Position numbers and translations under genes: made by a program
Notes under the pieces: model-generated
The model's input: the letters and a program-made list of their open reading frames with translations, nothing else
The model's database searches: none
Told to the model about the DNA's origin: nothing
NCBI RefSeq assembly: GCF_043290135.1
Contig: NW_027464603.1
Span: forward strand, 6,154,501 to 6,218,500
Origin: Rhipicephalus microplus
Taxonomy: Eukaryota > Arthropoda > Arachnida > Ixodida > Ixodidae
DNA length: 64,000 bases
Direction of reading: 5' to 3'
Shown here: positions 35,301-47,636 of the stretch, one piece after another
Numbering within the stretch: the stretch's first letter is position 1
How the letters are laid out: each line of letters begins with the position of its first letter

Positions 35301-37389
35301 TGGGGCAAGCACAGACTGCCAACTGTATAATTTATTGCACAAAAGTTCCTGAATATCAGTCAGACAACTTGTGCAAATGGAGGTCCAGTTGGGAATGAAC
35401 AAGTTACGAAATTAACAATGCCTGCTTTCACTAACAGGACCCTCATTCACATAAAGTAGGTTGCGATAGGCCCCTACCGAGGTACGTCACAGCATGATGT
35501 CACTGGCACATGTAAAAGGTGTGGCTGGAAAAACACTCCCGCTGGTGGCTCAGCCCGGTACAGCCGTGCGGTGTTTGGGGCAAGTTTTAATTTTTCAAAG
35601 CTTACACTTCACGTTACAATGTCGACATTAGCTGTAGTATGTGTCAGCAAACATCTAGCTGTGTGGTAAACTGTGTGGTAAAATATTTGCCATGCTGTCT
35701 GTTTATCTTGAAGAAGTAAACACACGTGGTGGCCTGTGCGAGCAACAGCGGCATAGTCTTCAAAAAATGTGCACTGTTGATTGCGGCATGTAGTGTGCAT
35801 TAAAAGGTATTGAGAATATCGGTTCAACTGAGAATATTGCGTGTGGTGTGGGCAGTATCAATAACAATGTGTCTTGTTTGCGAAGACGTCAGCACTCATG
35901 GCAGGGACCGGTCGATGAAAAAACTTGATTCGACATTTTAGTCAAGGTAAATATGCACTTGACGCGATCATCTGCGAGTAGGTACATCTTGGTGTTTGCG
36001 CTGTGTGCAGAAAAAAAATTGCATGGTGACCGGGCTGGAAGATACCATTTGCTGAAGCTGCATGTATGAATCGCCCCGACGAGTGCGCAAGCCCAATAAA
36101 GGTATAACTCGTTTTATCGAAGGCCTCATATGTCTTCATGTAATGGGCAGAGATTCTTGTTTCACATATACTCAGTACTTTTACCGCTCGATATTCATGA
36201 AGTGACAATGGAAACAACAAGTTTGTGTGTTAGGTCCTAAGGGAGCAATGCAAATATGCAAATAAGCTGTAGGTGTCAGATGCAGCGATGTAACTGCACA
36301 AAAGATTACGTATATATTAGGCTACAGGTTTATAATCGCATACATCTCAGTGGTCTATCAGGAACGTCACAAACAACTTCCTTGCCAACCAGCGCTTGCA
36401 CAGAGGGAGGGAATGGCTGGCACGGTGCTCGAAGTGACGTCACACTATTTGCAAACATAGAGGAGGTTTCTTACTTAGGCAACATTTTGCACAATATATT
36501 TTTTAGATGCAAGACTGTACTCGTCCACATTGATCATACTGATGTCTTTTGTTGTTACTTTGTGCTGTGAATTACTAGGCATTTAGTCACCATGATCTTT
36601 AAAAGCTAATTTCAGTGTTCTCTCTCATATTGCTGACAACTGTGTTGTTGCATAAATTGGGCAAAAAAGCAACACAGAAAAGCTGTCACAATAAATACAC
36701 CAACATGGGTATTCTCCTGCAAACAAAAGTCGGCACTGGTCCTGTCATTACCCGTCTTCCTTCTCTCTTTGCCTTGTTTGTGCTGAAACAGCCAAACACC
36801 TGATGAGTTAGATGAGAAATATTAATGCATCAGACTATAAGTGCTTGCATCAGCAACTACACAACAGCGTGATAACCGCACCCCTGCCACACAGCAGCGA
36901 AACATATTTTGAACATGCTGGCAGTGTATTATTGTATAAAAAGCAACTCTGGCAGAATACAAAATCTCACATTGTGCATGCAAGTTTTCTTCAAAGTCAG
37001 GCGTACAATGTAGGTGCTGGCCGGTACATTATTAGTTACAAGCAAAGGCGTCTTGCAGGTACGCATGCAGATTGCACGAACACCTCTCTCTCTCTACACT
37101 AGACACACACATTATATCTTTCAACAAGCACACGCCACTGTTTCGGGGCATAATAACGCTCTACCGTGAAAGTATGTTAATTAACCCACTTAGGCGGTTG
37201 GCTAGGTGAATCGAGCGAAGTTACAAATTGTATCGCCCGCGAACGTAAACAAAATGCTGTTTTGCATCAAATGGCAGTGCAGGCTTCGTTTAATCAACAA
37301 CGTAGCAAGCGCCGTGTGCGTCTTCCTCACTACATTGCACATATGAAAAAATCTATCACCATACACATGCATGTTGCCGCAGTTGTCTC
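32306..37389. other. Long AT-rich noncoding stretch
   Basis: About 5 kb without a recognisable coding domain, RNA gene or clear repeat. Chance frames only. Confidence 0.5.
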
Positions 37390-37870
37390 AAATTAGCTCT
37401 AGTAAGGCCGCGCCGATGCGCCAGGGGCTCTTCTGGCGTTAAGCGTTGTCAAAGCGAATCGGCAACCGCACTCGCAAAGGCGCGTAAGGTTGCCGTTTCA
37501 CGACGCCTCGTTCGAGTGCAGCAACACACACTTGCACTGAGTGGCATACTTGGTCTACATAAAAAAGTGTCCTCCTTACCTTTAGTTTTTTTCACACTGT
37601 CCTGAGGGAAGCGACCACAGGCGTCAGCCGTCACCTCGGAGTCCTTCGAGCGCCCGCCCAACCAGCCGATTCCTTGGACGACTCGCACTTGATCCGCACT
37701 CGAACAACCGCGGGAATAGGGCGCAATCTTAACACATCACACGGACGAGGAACGGCGCTTCCTTGCGTAAATTTAACATTTCGTGCTCTCGTGTGTAGCA
37801 GCGCGTACACATGAGAGACGTACCTAAACGGCATGCCTACTTTAACAAAGAAGACAAACAACATGTGGCT
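37390..37870 (-). promoter_or_regulatory. CG-richer island with a consensus splice donor
   Basis: This stretch is clearly richer in G, C and CpG than the surrounding 5 kb. On the minus strand CTAAAG|GTAAGG places a near-perfect splice donor at 37,580/37,579, after an open stretch that includes GIGWLGGRSKDSEVTADACG. That frame has no ATG before an upstream stop at about 37,738, so if it is an exon it is a noncoding first exon or is spliced on its 5' side. It is a possible promoter and first exon of a host gene on the minus strand; no TATA box or initiator was identified. Confidence 0.3.
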
Positions 37871-38680
37871 TTAGCTGTGAATGGATTTGACTTGGATATC
37901 TGTGTGAGGAAACTAAAAAAAAGCATCTGTCGCTGCTATAAACTGAAAAAAATGTACGTTATCTGGCAAAATAACTTTAAAAGTGATAAACGGTTATTCA
38001 AAAAACAAGTTACAACTTATGACTATATTCCAGGTCTTTGTTTTGTTTTTGTTCTAGCAGACGACAGCCTCCTACTGCTTCTACGACAGACGTAGTGCGG
38101 TTTCACGTTCGGTGCGTGTCGCCGACGCAAAGCTCTACAGTAGTGATATCAGAGTTATCAATTCTCAATGAATGATAGGATGGCTAGAAAGCAGTAACAT
38201 TTTGACATAGTGCAGTACGCAATCATTCAAGGTATGACATTTCTTTGCTTTGAAGCAAATCGAAGCAAGCCGGCCGGCGCAATCAGCTGACATCGCCGCT
38301 ACGCGAGGCATGGTCGTGCGCAGTAGCGTCGCGACCCGCGCTCGATTTGTCACCAAGCGATAGAGCTACTAAGTGGAATACAACTAGATGCAGGGATTAA
38401 TGGCGTATCACTCTAATTCCCTGTGGTGGCTGACTCAATCGCAAGAGAGCCCCGGGAAACAACCTTCAACTGCTCAAGCTTGTGTGTGGGTGTAAAATAC
38501 TTGTTTTCATCCGCGGCGGGGCAGCAATCCATAGTTGAAAGACATGCGAAAAGCATGTGACGTATATACAATCACAAAACATATGCACACAACAATAGAT
38601 ACGATCGCATATCGTACATAAATATGCCAACACATAGCGTGTAAAAAGCAAATTTATATACATAACTTAAACACACCTGC
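37871..38680. other. No assigned gene
   Basis: No coding match or repeat was recognised. Confidence 0.5.
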
Positions 38681-38689
38681 ACGCTTCAG

Positions 38690-38815
38690 CGCGAATAGCT
38701 TAGCAAGCTAACGCAGTCAGTTCATGTACACGAGCACAACTAAGTGGCGCAGGTTCGAGAGCTGCCAAGTAAAATTTTTTTTGTTTTTTTTTCAACGTTT
38801 TTATTGTACTGCTAT
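38690..38815 (+). repeat. tRNA-like SINE candidate, third type
   Basis: A box TAGCTTAGCAAG at 38,696-38,707 and B box GGTTCGAGAGC at 38,752-38,762 (10 of 11 to the consensus), about 45 bases apart, are followed by a T-rich run from 38,776 that could be a Pol III terminator. The spacing is longer than in a usual tRNA, and no cloverleaf was drawn. Confidence 0.5.
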
Positions 38816-40370
38816 CTTTTCTAATGCCTTAGGTTCTAAAACAAAATAAAAGCAATATCGCGTTCAAGCACGTATGTGGGACTGTGTTTTTTGCGCAACA
38901 GTTATTAGTATTTTTATTTTCATTATTAATTTTTTAATTTATTTTATAATATAACAAAAGTAAGGACTAAGGGGAACATTGGGTCTGTTGATTGTGAAGG
39001 GACTCGAGAAGTGAGAAAACTCAAACGAAAAAATTTATTTGAGATAAAACTGAGCATTTCACAGCCAGACCAGTTTCTTCAAGGGTAGGCCCTAGGTATG
39101 CGCGAAACTTGCTATATGACTCATCTCAAGCAGTGGCAGTTGAGGGAAGGCAATATCACCGAGAAGCAGTTCCAAAATATATTTTGGTTGATGTTTTTTG
39201 ATTCCTCCAAAATAAGGGCCGCACAATTGTGATCGAGCCAAACCAAGAATTGCGGGCACGAAGTCATGGGACAGAAAATGAATAATGTTGATTGTTTGAG
39301 AAATTGCCCTTAATAAAAGGAAGAGTTATGGAGTGCTACGTAGCTTAACTCGCAGTAGGAATTTTATATATACATATAGATAGTTTAAAATGGACAATGT
39401 TGCACACGCAGATATTGGTTAAATTTCTTTGCAGCACAGTTGAAGCATCTATGTAGAACTGAAGCATCAAGAGAAGCTCATGCGTCCTCACTTTATTGCG
39501 CTTTACATAGCTTGTATGCGTCCATGCAGCCATGATATGATATATTTTAAAGCATTTGTTTAACCTATAATCTTCTTATTCATTAAAGCTGGCCCATAAG
39601 TTGTGTCTTATGTAGCACTACAATTAAAGCGTATTCTGCATGGTGGTCTGAAACAATGCTTTTGAAAATCTCAAAACGACCCAGCTCTATACACGACCAT
39701 CCGAGCATCAATGATAAGCACCATTATGTATCCGTACATATCAGTTGTGCTCTCATACTTAATTATTTTTCTGACCACTCCCTCTGCCCCTACCTCGTAT
39801 CTGTCGTGAAGCTGTGGCAAGTTGTGTATAGCTGTATTTATAGTGTAGGAGCACATACTATCATTAAAAAATAACTTTAGGCTACAGGAAATTACTTTTC
39901 ATAGATTTTCATTTCTTTTGTCGGTGCTCAGGAGAGCTAAGCTCATGGTCGATATTTTAAAATGACATTTCTCTTTGCCAATGTTAATGAGAACAGTGTC
40001 ATTAATATTGACAAGTTCTTTCACATTGAATTTAGTTCTCATTATTATTGTTTCTACCAAAAAACGAGCCCTTGAAGTTATGCTTTTTTGCTTGATTTGT
40101 TTTCGTGTGACAGCATGCAAGAAAAATGACATTTATTGTCATTCCTTGTGAATGACACATGTTCCATTTGACAGACTTTAGCACCTGGTCATCTGCAGAA
40201 GTTGTATTCATTCTGGAAAAGGGCGAACAGCGGTGACTGACAACACAGACTAGCCTGCGTTATTCTTTTGTACTATATATGTCACTGTGAATTCATTTAT
40301 AACTTTATTGAGCTTGGATTTCCTGCTGAAAATGTGACAACAACTGTAGAGTTTTCACAATTTTGCAACA
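38816..40370. other. No assigned gene
   Basis: AT-rich noncoding sequence with chance frames. Confidence 0.5.
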
Positions 40371-40429
40371 ATCCACATGCCTTTCATACACTATTGCACA
40401 TTTTCGTAAGCACCTTACAAAATCTGTAT

Positions 40430-40810
40430 ATTTCCGTAAGACCTTACATTCTGCATTTTCCTTATGAAAGCTTCTGTACACTCCATACACTTTCCTTATC
40501 CTTCCATATCTTCCATAATGAACTCTCCGTATGCTCCATAAGTTTCCTTATCCTTCCATATACTCCATAAAAAGCATTCCATATATGCCATACATTTTCC
40601 TTATCTTTCCGTATACTCCATAAAAAGCATTCCGTATACGCCATACAATTTTCTTATCCTTCCAAATACTCCATAAGAAGCTTTCCGTAAATGCCATACA
40701 ACTTCCGTATATTTCCATAAAACTCCTTATTTTTTCCGTATGTAGCATAAGGAAATGTTACGGAGTCCATATATTTTCCGTAAGATTTCATACGGAACGT
40801 TTCAGTAGGG
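40430..40810 (-). repeat. Modular repeat: conserved head plus 53-bp tandem units
   Basis: Units begin with CCATA at about 40,483, 40,536, 40,588, 40,641 and 40,694, a period of 53 bp, with more degraded units outside. Each holds two or three CCGTAT/CCATAT words spaced by T-rich or A-rich runs. On the minus strand the array is preceded by the head at 40,810-40,788, identical over 23 bp to the head at 25,834. Overlapping minus-strand frames give a tyrosine- and glycine-rich peptide repeat (NAFYGVYGK, SFLWSIWKD), which I take as an artefact of the tandem DNA. Confidence 0.8.
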
Positions 40811-41289
40811 TCGGCAGACAACAAAAGGAGGTCTGAGTTACTTTTTCGTTTTTTCTTGCTTTGCAAGCCCAACAATACCTTAAAGTTCATTTTGAAAATA
40901 ACTCGTGGCGAGTCAGAAACAAAATATAAAAATTCAAGTAATAATTCATATGAATTCCTATGTCTGCTTTGTCTGTTAGCTTCGTGTGATTTTAATATCG
41001 TAAACCCCCCTATTCCTCATCGAATCATGCTGCTTCTGCGCATAAATGTGTCAAACTAAGTTTCCTGCCCCATCCTAATAAAATCTATAATAAAAGTATT
41101 TTATGCCATGCTGCACCAGACTCTCACGTTTGACAGGGTGCATCAGTGGAAATAGCATTGCTGGTCTAAACATTTGCCACTTGATTTCGAGGCCACTAAT
41201 CTCACAGCCGTACAGCAAGGAATAATTTATTAGGTGAACAGGGCTGACATGCATTATGTGTTACACTGCACGCAGCCAGAAACCAGATG
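40811..41289. other. No assigned gene
   Basis: No motif was recognised. The 5' truncation point of the following CR1/L2-like element lies near its right end. Confidence 0.5.
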
Positions 41290-42030
41290 CAATATTTACC
41301 CACCCAGAAGTGGCGATTCAGTTGTGGTGAAGAAATTGTGCGCAAATGCACAACGACCATAACGCCGTTAAAATTTTGCGCAGGGTTTAGCCTAGTTCAA
41401 GTTGTTACTTCGCCTACACTTGTAATTAACACCACATCAACCCTTTTAGATCTCGTTCTAACGTCATCACCAGATATAATATCCCAGGTTTCACACTCAC
41501 CTGGTATGACTGATCATGACGTATTGCATTTTACCATTATCCTTCCAATTTCCCGGTCTCATAACAGTCTGAAAACCTGTCAAGACTACAAGAAAGCCAA
41601 CTTTACTGCTATCAACCATGAACTTGGTGCCTTCCTCGATAATTTGCTTCCTAACGGCGCTGAACGCTTATTGGATGCTAAGTGTAATATGTTTAAAGAA
41701 AAAATTCATGATCTTGTCAACCGGTTCATTCCAGTGAGGCGTGTTTTCCCGAACAACAATGCGCCAAGGTATACCAAATCCTTAAAACGACTATCTAACC
41801 GGAAAAAAACGTCTCCTTCGCACAGCTAAGCGGGTACAAAGCGAGGCTGAATGAACGGTTTACAAAGAGGCTGCCTCGACCTATACATTTGCTGTAAAAA
41901 TGCAAACTTTTTATTTTTTAACACCACCCTTCTGACCATGCTTATCGAGAACCCGAAAACATTTTATAATGTAATAAAACTTACCGAATCCCAAATCATA
42001 TCAATCAGTTCATCTGCCGGTCATCCCATT
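41290..42030 (+). pseudogene. CR1/L2-like ORF2: end of endonuclease and linker
   Basis: The readable endonuclease end is TLVINTTSTLLDLVLTSSPD (the LDLV block) followed by GMTDHDVLHFTIIL, the TDH form of the SDH block, with the catalytic Asp and His kept. The linker to the RT follows: YKKANFTAINHELGAFLDNL, KRLSNRKK, then a frame change near 41,805, a stop near 41,850, and ENPKTFYNVIKLTESQIISI. The N-terminal half of the endonuclease is missing, which is the usual 5' truncation of such elements. It is part of one element with the RT at 42,052-43,414. Confidence 0.85.
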
Positions 42031-42051
42031 CCCTAGGACCACTGTGCTACT

Positions 42052-43414
42052 ATGCTAAACAACGCGTTTGTGAAGGCTTTCTCACCTGCAAGACATGATG
42101 TACAACTACCAAGGCTACCACACTCCAACTTTTTACCCATAGATCAAATAATGTTTCACTCCACAGGCATAGCAAAAATAATAGACAGCCTCAAGCTTAC
42201 GTTTTCATGTGGAATCGACAAAATCATGGCGAAATTTCTGAAAAATACCAGAGAATACTTCTCAGTTAACTTAGAGAGCATTTTTTCACAATCGTACATG
42301 CCTTCATCTTTACCTTCCGACAGGAAAACAGCGAAAATCATTCCGATTCCGAAATCTGGTGATACTCATGACCCATCTAATTACAGGCCTATATCGTTAA
42401 GTTCAATACCATGCAAAATAATTGAACACGGAGTATTCTTTAACATTGTTACGTTTCTGGAAGAAAACAACTTTTTCTCTAGGTGTCAACACCGCTTTCG
42501 CAAACTCCTTTCCTGTGAGACTCAACTGGTAACTTTTACTAATGACTTGCATGTGTATCTTCATAACGGCTTTTTTACAGACTGTATTTTTTTGGACTTC
42601 TCCAAAGCATTTGACAGGGTTAAACATGTATTGCTTCTACACAAACTACGCGCACTAAACATTGGCCCGGGAGTGCTTGGATGGATAGAAAACTTTCTTT
42701 CTTCCCGTTCTCAATTTGTGGTTGCGAATGACTTCACGTGATTCAGCTCCTATCAACTCAGGTGTTTATCAAGAGTCTATCCTCGGTCCTCTTTTATTTT
42801 TAATACACGTTAATAATATACCCGACACCATTTCCTCAAAAGTTTGCTTATTCGCGGATGACTGCGTTGTTTATCGCAAAATTACAAATGCCTCTGACGT
42901 AGCAACCCCTCAATCCAACTTCAATAACTTATGTAAGTGGTGCCTCACATGGTGCAAGGAAGTCATCGTTAACGAATGCAAATCGATGCGCATTTCTCGT
43001 TCTAACACAGTCTGTCCAGCCTATGCACTAAATGACTGCCCCCTTCAATCTGTTAGCACCTACCTTTATCTTGGCATTCATATTACCAACGACCTCTCTT
43101 GGAAGCACCACATACAATGCACACCATCAAAAGCTAACCGCTCATTAGAATATTTGAAAAGAAACTTTTTATTTTCACCTGTACAATTAAAACGACAGCT
43201 ATATATAAGCTACATCCGCGCCAAACTGGAATACGCCTCATCTATCTGGTATCCACATCAAGTCACATTAAATAATGAAATGGAATCGGTACAAAATCGC
43301 GCTATTCGTTTCATCTCAAGAAATTATCATCGCTCTGCTAGTGTTCCGTTAATGAAGAGTGCACTCCATATTTCATTACTCTCTACTCGTAGAAAGAACC
43401 CGCGAATCTCATGA
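42052..43414 (+). pseudogene. CR1/L2-like ORF2: reverse transcriptase
   Basis: The RT blocks are in order: KIIPIPKSGDTHDPSNYRPI and SLSSIPCKIIEH; motif A CIFLDFSKAFDRVKH with its Asp; motif B as GVYQESILGPLLF, where the usual PQGS is changed; and motif C CLFADDCVVY with both Asp. The thumb YLYLGIHITNDLSWKHHIQC and YISYIRAKLEYASSIWYPHQ follows, typical of CR1/L2/Rex elements. A one-base shift near 42,739 splits the frame at the ANDFT/DSAP junction, and the frame closes at 43,414 before the usual end. Motif C is intact, but the frameshifts and altered motif B make the copy inactive. It appears younger than the elements at 0-11 kb. Confidence 0.9.
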
Positions 43415-43855
43415 TTTCATGAAATCTATCACCACAATTCTTTCCTTCGCGCACTTTGGATTCACCCGGCATAGTACCATTTCGCTCGCCATGATCACGT
43501 GTACAAGGTCAGCGTACCTCGTCCCGAAACCTTAGCGTGTTCACAATCAACCCTCCCTAAGACGTCAATAGATTGAAATAACCTACCTGCATTATTAGTA
43601 AGCATCACCAACCCCACTCGATATAAGAATATCGCGTAAGTGTTATTGACTATTTGGTGTACTCTTTGTCGTTCTAGTTCAGTTGTTTTTTAATAAAGTG
43701 TACTCCTTGCATGCAAAACTTCATCATTATATTTATCTTCATGTTAAATGTGTTAACATAATCCTGTAGTTATTTTGTTGTTCATTTGTACTTCCAACCC
43801 TCCCCTCTATAGTGTACAAATTTACCCTGAGGGTTTGTACAAATAAATAAATAAT
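43415..43855 (+). repeat. CR1/L2-like 3' untranslated region and AAAT-type tail
   Basis: Remaining C-terminal codons and the 3' region end in TTTGTACAAATAAATAAATA at about 43,834-43,853, a short AAAT/TAAA microsatellite tail as expected at the 3' end of this type of element. Confidence 0.7.
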
Positions 43856-43922
43856 TACAAATAAACGGTGCTGTTATAGCGGCGTCGATTGCATTTGCTT
43901 AAGTAAGCACAGCAATCACTCT

Positions 43923-43950
43923 TGGTGGTGGTGGTGGTGGTGGTGGTGGT
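43923..43950 (-). repeat. (GGT)9 microsatellite, probable 3' tail of the minus-strand element
   Basis: About nine GGT units; on the minus strand (ACC)n. It lies about 75 bases after the ORF2 stop of the minus-strand non-LTR element, where a 3' tail is expected. Confidence 0.75.
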
Positions 43951-44024
43951 GCAGCAGGCGGGGTTAGGCTGGCCTGCATGGCCGGCAATTGTTCCGCCTG
44001 AGCATCTTCTGAATTTGGAAAATG

Positions 44025-47000
44025 TCACCACGTATCACACAGCCCAGTGTTTCGCAGGAAGACCAACAAAATTCTTTGCACGTTCCTGCTAGTTGCCGCG
44101 GGTCCTTCAGGAAAGATGACGTCATCAACTGTCCGGTGCCTATGACAGCCTTTTCGCAAGGTGCGAATCATCGCTGCTCTTTGCACATCAAACTGTGGGC
44201 AAAGCCAAATGAAATGTTCAATATCCCCGATGTCACCACAGAAGGCACAAAACGGGGAAGCGTATCTCCCAGTTTTGAATGACCAGGCCGGGGTGTGTGC
44301 GGAGCCGGTTCTTATGCGGTACAACAGCGTCGCTTCTTCACGAGAAAGTCCATGAATTACGCATGCTTGATGTGGAAACCTGTAGATCGCCTTGAAACGA
44401 TTGCGTATCACATCTTTGTTGTTCTGGTAAGTCTTGGGAGTTCTTACTTTTGGAAACGATGTACGTGCTTCGCATGCAAGGGCATCAGCCTTTTCATTGC
44501 CCTCAATGCCAACGTGGGCTGGAATCCACTGGAACTTTATATTAAAACTCTTGCCATTTAGGTGTTTCATTACTGCCAGAGATTGTCTGGTGAACTTTTC
44601 TTGAGGTAGGCCACGATGCAGTCTTTGTAGCGCCAATTTGGAGTCCGTCAGCACTACAACATCTCGTGCAGAAAAGGATCGCAATTTTCGCAAAGCCACC
44701 GTGATTGCAGCGCTTTCTACCGTTATGGACGAAACAACGCGATCCAGGCGGCCCGAACATGACATGCCAAGGCAGGGTATGCAGAAAGCCGCTGCGCAGC
44801 TATCCGTTTGTCTGCACACTGATCCGTCAATGTACACTTGTAGGTGGCTGCGGTACATGGTGCTCAAGTGGTCTAGCGCAAGAAATTTCGCTTCCGCGGC
44901 TGGAATGGTGCGCTTCGCTGGTAGATTGCGTACGCTGAAGTTAGACGCAACATCTACAAAAGACCATGGCGGGTCCATAGGGCGTTGTTTAGGCAGTTTT
45001 AAGCCTAAATATCGAAATGTGTTTAGTGCCGCGTTGAAATGTGAGCCAGTTCTTGCTCTTACCGCCGGAAAAGCGCCGTGCCTGCAAAGGACTCGCCCAG
45101 TCTTGAAAGCTGCGTCAATAGGGCCTGAGACGCCAAAAGGCGGAGTGAAAGAGACTCGGCTTCATTGGTGACCTTCGTGTTTGAAGCCGCCTGAGGGACT
45201 CCCATCGCCAAGCGAAGACCCTTTCTGTGCACTGCCTCTAGGCATTCGATCCGGCTTGGTGATGGTGACATCAGGGGCAGCTGATAAAGAGTGCGGCTTG
45301 TTATAAGCGCATCATTCAATTTAAGCATGGACATAGGATTGTTGCCCCAACGGACCCCTGCCATGCGACGATGAAAGTTGATCCTTTTCACTGACGCAGT
45401 GACTATACCATCAACCGCACGTCGCTATAATAGCTTGTTGACGATGGTAATGCCCAGGAAACGGACACTTGTTGCACAACGGATTGAGTGGCCTCGAATA
45501 TTCAGCGACAGACGCGTTGACTTCCGTCGCGCTCCCGGAAAGAGCATGAAGGCCGATTTTTACGCTGATAAAGATAGGCCAAGTGTCAACAAATGACGCT
45601 CAATGATTGAAATAGCGCTCCATGCTATCCGGACCAAACGTTTGTGCTGGTACCCTGAGATCCAAATGCAGATGTCATCGGCGTAGATGGACAGTTTAAC
45701 TGCTTTCAGAGCTAAGTGCAGAGTGTCGGGAAGGCTGGCCATGGCAGCGTTAAAAAGCCAAAAAGATAGAAGACTTCCTTGTGGGACGCCGAGAAAAACG
45801 CGTCTCTCTTCGCTCGTTACATTTACAAGCTTAACACGGACACAGCGGTCTCTGAGAAATTCATGTATGAACCGAAGTGCATTTCCCGACACACCCATGG
45901 CTTGGAGCCCTTTCACGATGCCTGCCTGAAGCACACAATCATATGCCTGGGCAACGTCCAGAAAGACGGCGAGTGTCGAGAGTCCGCTGACGTGGTGGTG
46001 CTCGATGTGGCTTAATAGGTCCAAAAAACTGTCCTGAGCACTCAGTCATGGGCAAAATCCAGTCATACACGATCGCCATCGTCTTCCTTGTTCAAGGTAC
46101 CAAGTTAATCTTGTACATCAACTTATATACGCATGATAAAGAAATACCGGTTGGTATGACGCGAGGCTCGCAGTATCCTTTCCGGACTTGAGGACTGGCA
46201 CAAACCATGCTGTCTTCCAAACAATTGGAATCTCTCCGGTGCTCCAGACATGATTAAATATGTCCAAAAGGGCCCTTTTTCGCTCGTATGGTAGATTTGT
46301 CGGCATTTGATTGCTGATCAAATCGGGACCCGCGGCACAGCGTCTTGTTAATTTGCTAAATGCCATATCGAGCTCTCGAAAGGTGAATGGCGTATTCATC
46401 GTGTGAAAAAACTGGGGTGACAGAGGAATCGACGCTCCTGCTGATCTACCAGATGTGTACACGTCTGCAAAATCCTCTGCAAGTGTATGCAAATCTATCC
46501 CTTGTTTCAAAGTGAGTGCTTCGAATGGCCTTTGGGTTCGGATCTTCCCAGAAAGGCTATTTATTACTGCCCATATCTTTGTCAAGGGCGCAAGCGTTGA
46601 TAAACTCTCACAGAAAGCGGCCCATTGATTTCGTCTTAATTGTTTTGTATGGCGATGAATCGCAGCGTTTATTCTGTTATATTCGGTTTTCGCAGACGAG
46701 TTTGCTTTTGTTCTCATTATTTTCCGCTCCGCCCGTCTTCGTGCTGCGCAGAGGTTCTTCAGTTTCAAGTCAGGAGCAGGAAAATGGTCGGGCAGTTTCA
46801 GCAACGAAGTTGCTGCTCGCTTGCTTTGCAACATATCTGCGAACAGCTGACCAGTGGATTTGTCCAACACTTCTCTCTAGGTGTCCCAGCGTGTTACATT
46901 GCATAATTGTCGACCAGCAGTTCGAAATCTGAGGATATTGGTGAAGATGGGGATATGGTCGCTGGCCATTCTGTCTGGTGCCGTGGTCCATGATACCAGA

Positions 47001-47634
47001 AGGTCCGTGGAGTGAAGTACAAGGTCTATTGCACTCCATGAATCTGGTGGCCTGAAAAATGTAGGTTTGCCATCGTTCGCCACACATAAGTAGGCAGCAT
47101 CCGCAGCTGCTAGAAGTTCCTTGCCTCAAAAAACTACACTCTTATCTCCCCAGAGTGGATGGTGCGCGTTAAAATCACCACAGATTATTCGAGGAGCAGG
47201 GCATCGAGTGCAAAAGTCGTTTAGGAAAGTCTCCATGGAGACCTTTTTTCGTGGGAATATGTACACCGATACCACACTCAGTTTTCAGTTTTCCAGGCAC
47301 ACTTGCACAGGAGACCTTTGTTCCAACTCACTTCCAGTGAGTTGGAACAAAGGTCTTGTAATGGTAAGGCGACGTGAGGTATTTCCCGCCTTATATATAT
47401 CAATGCGCTTCCATTTGCAAACGACGTTATGCTCGGGTTGCCGTGTCGGGTGTACCCTGGGAGCGTCCTTGCATTCGGTAGACCGGCTTCGAAGAGGGCT
47501 AGAATCGGTATTGGAATGTCGCGCAGGAAAAGGTTGACTTCGCACAGACGTTTTAGAAGACCGGCGCAGTTCCATTGCATTATTAAGGGCACTTTTGAAG
47601 GACAAAGTAGACTAGGTGGGCGAGCCATTGCCAT
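44025..47634 (-). pseudogene. Non-LTR ORF2: endonuclease, reverse transcriptase, RNase H (decayed)
   Basis: ORF2 starts with ATG at 47,634. Endonuclease: IMQWNCAGLLKRL, ALFEAGLP (catalytic Glu), ICGDFNAHHPLWGDK at about 47,180, then a TGA after VVF, and PDSWSAIDLVLH and MASDHIPIF. Linker and RT: WKTAWFVPVLKSGKDTASL, a frame break near 46,100, motif A LAVFLDVAQAYDCV, motif B LGVPQGSLLS, and motif C SIYADDICIW (about 45,690). Thumb: RWGNNPMSMLKLNDALITSR. RNase H occupies the last 317 codons, with Asp51, Glu88, Asp112 and Asp165 all in place (VYIDGS, ITVESA, LTDSK, NEKADAL). A CX2CX7HX4C motif (CAFCGDIGDIEHFIWLC) follows. All active sites are readable, but frameshifts, a stop and a small palindrome at 47,312-47,356 break the frame. 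The layout fits R1/I-group elements that carry RNase H. Confidence 0.9.
47312..47356. repeat. Perfect 20-bp hairpin inside the ORF2 endonuclease
   Basis: AGACCTTTGTTCCAACTCAC (47,312-47,331) and its exact complement (47,337-47,356) are separated by TTCCA. The hairpin duplicates, in inverted form, codons of the SNSLE region, and so disrupts the frame. Confidence 0.95.
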
Positions 47635-47636
47635 TA
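47632..47636 (-). promoter_or_regulatory. TAATG stop-start overlap between ORF1 and ORF2
   Basis: On the minus strand TAA (47,636-47,634) ends ORF1 and ATG (47,634-47,632) starts ORF2, sharing one A. The same UAAUG arrangement is known to direct ORF2 translation by termination-reinitiation in the SART1 type of non-LTR element. Confidence 0.75.

Noticed and set aside
40462..40890. Minus-strand frames with YGVYG/FLWSIWKD peptide repeats
   Set aside because: They follow the 53-bp tandem DNA repeat across several frames; unit lengths of 52 and 53 are not multiples of three, so no single frame is kept.
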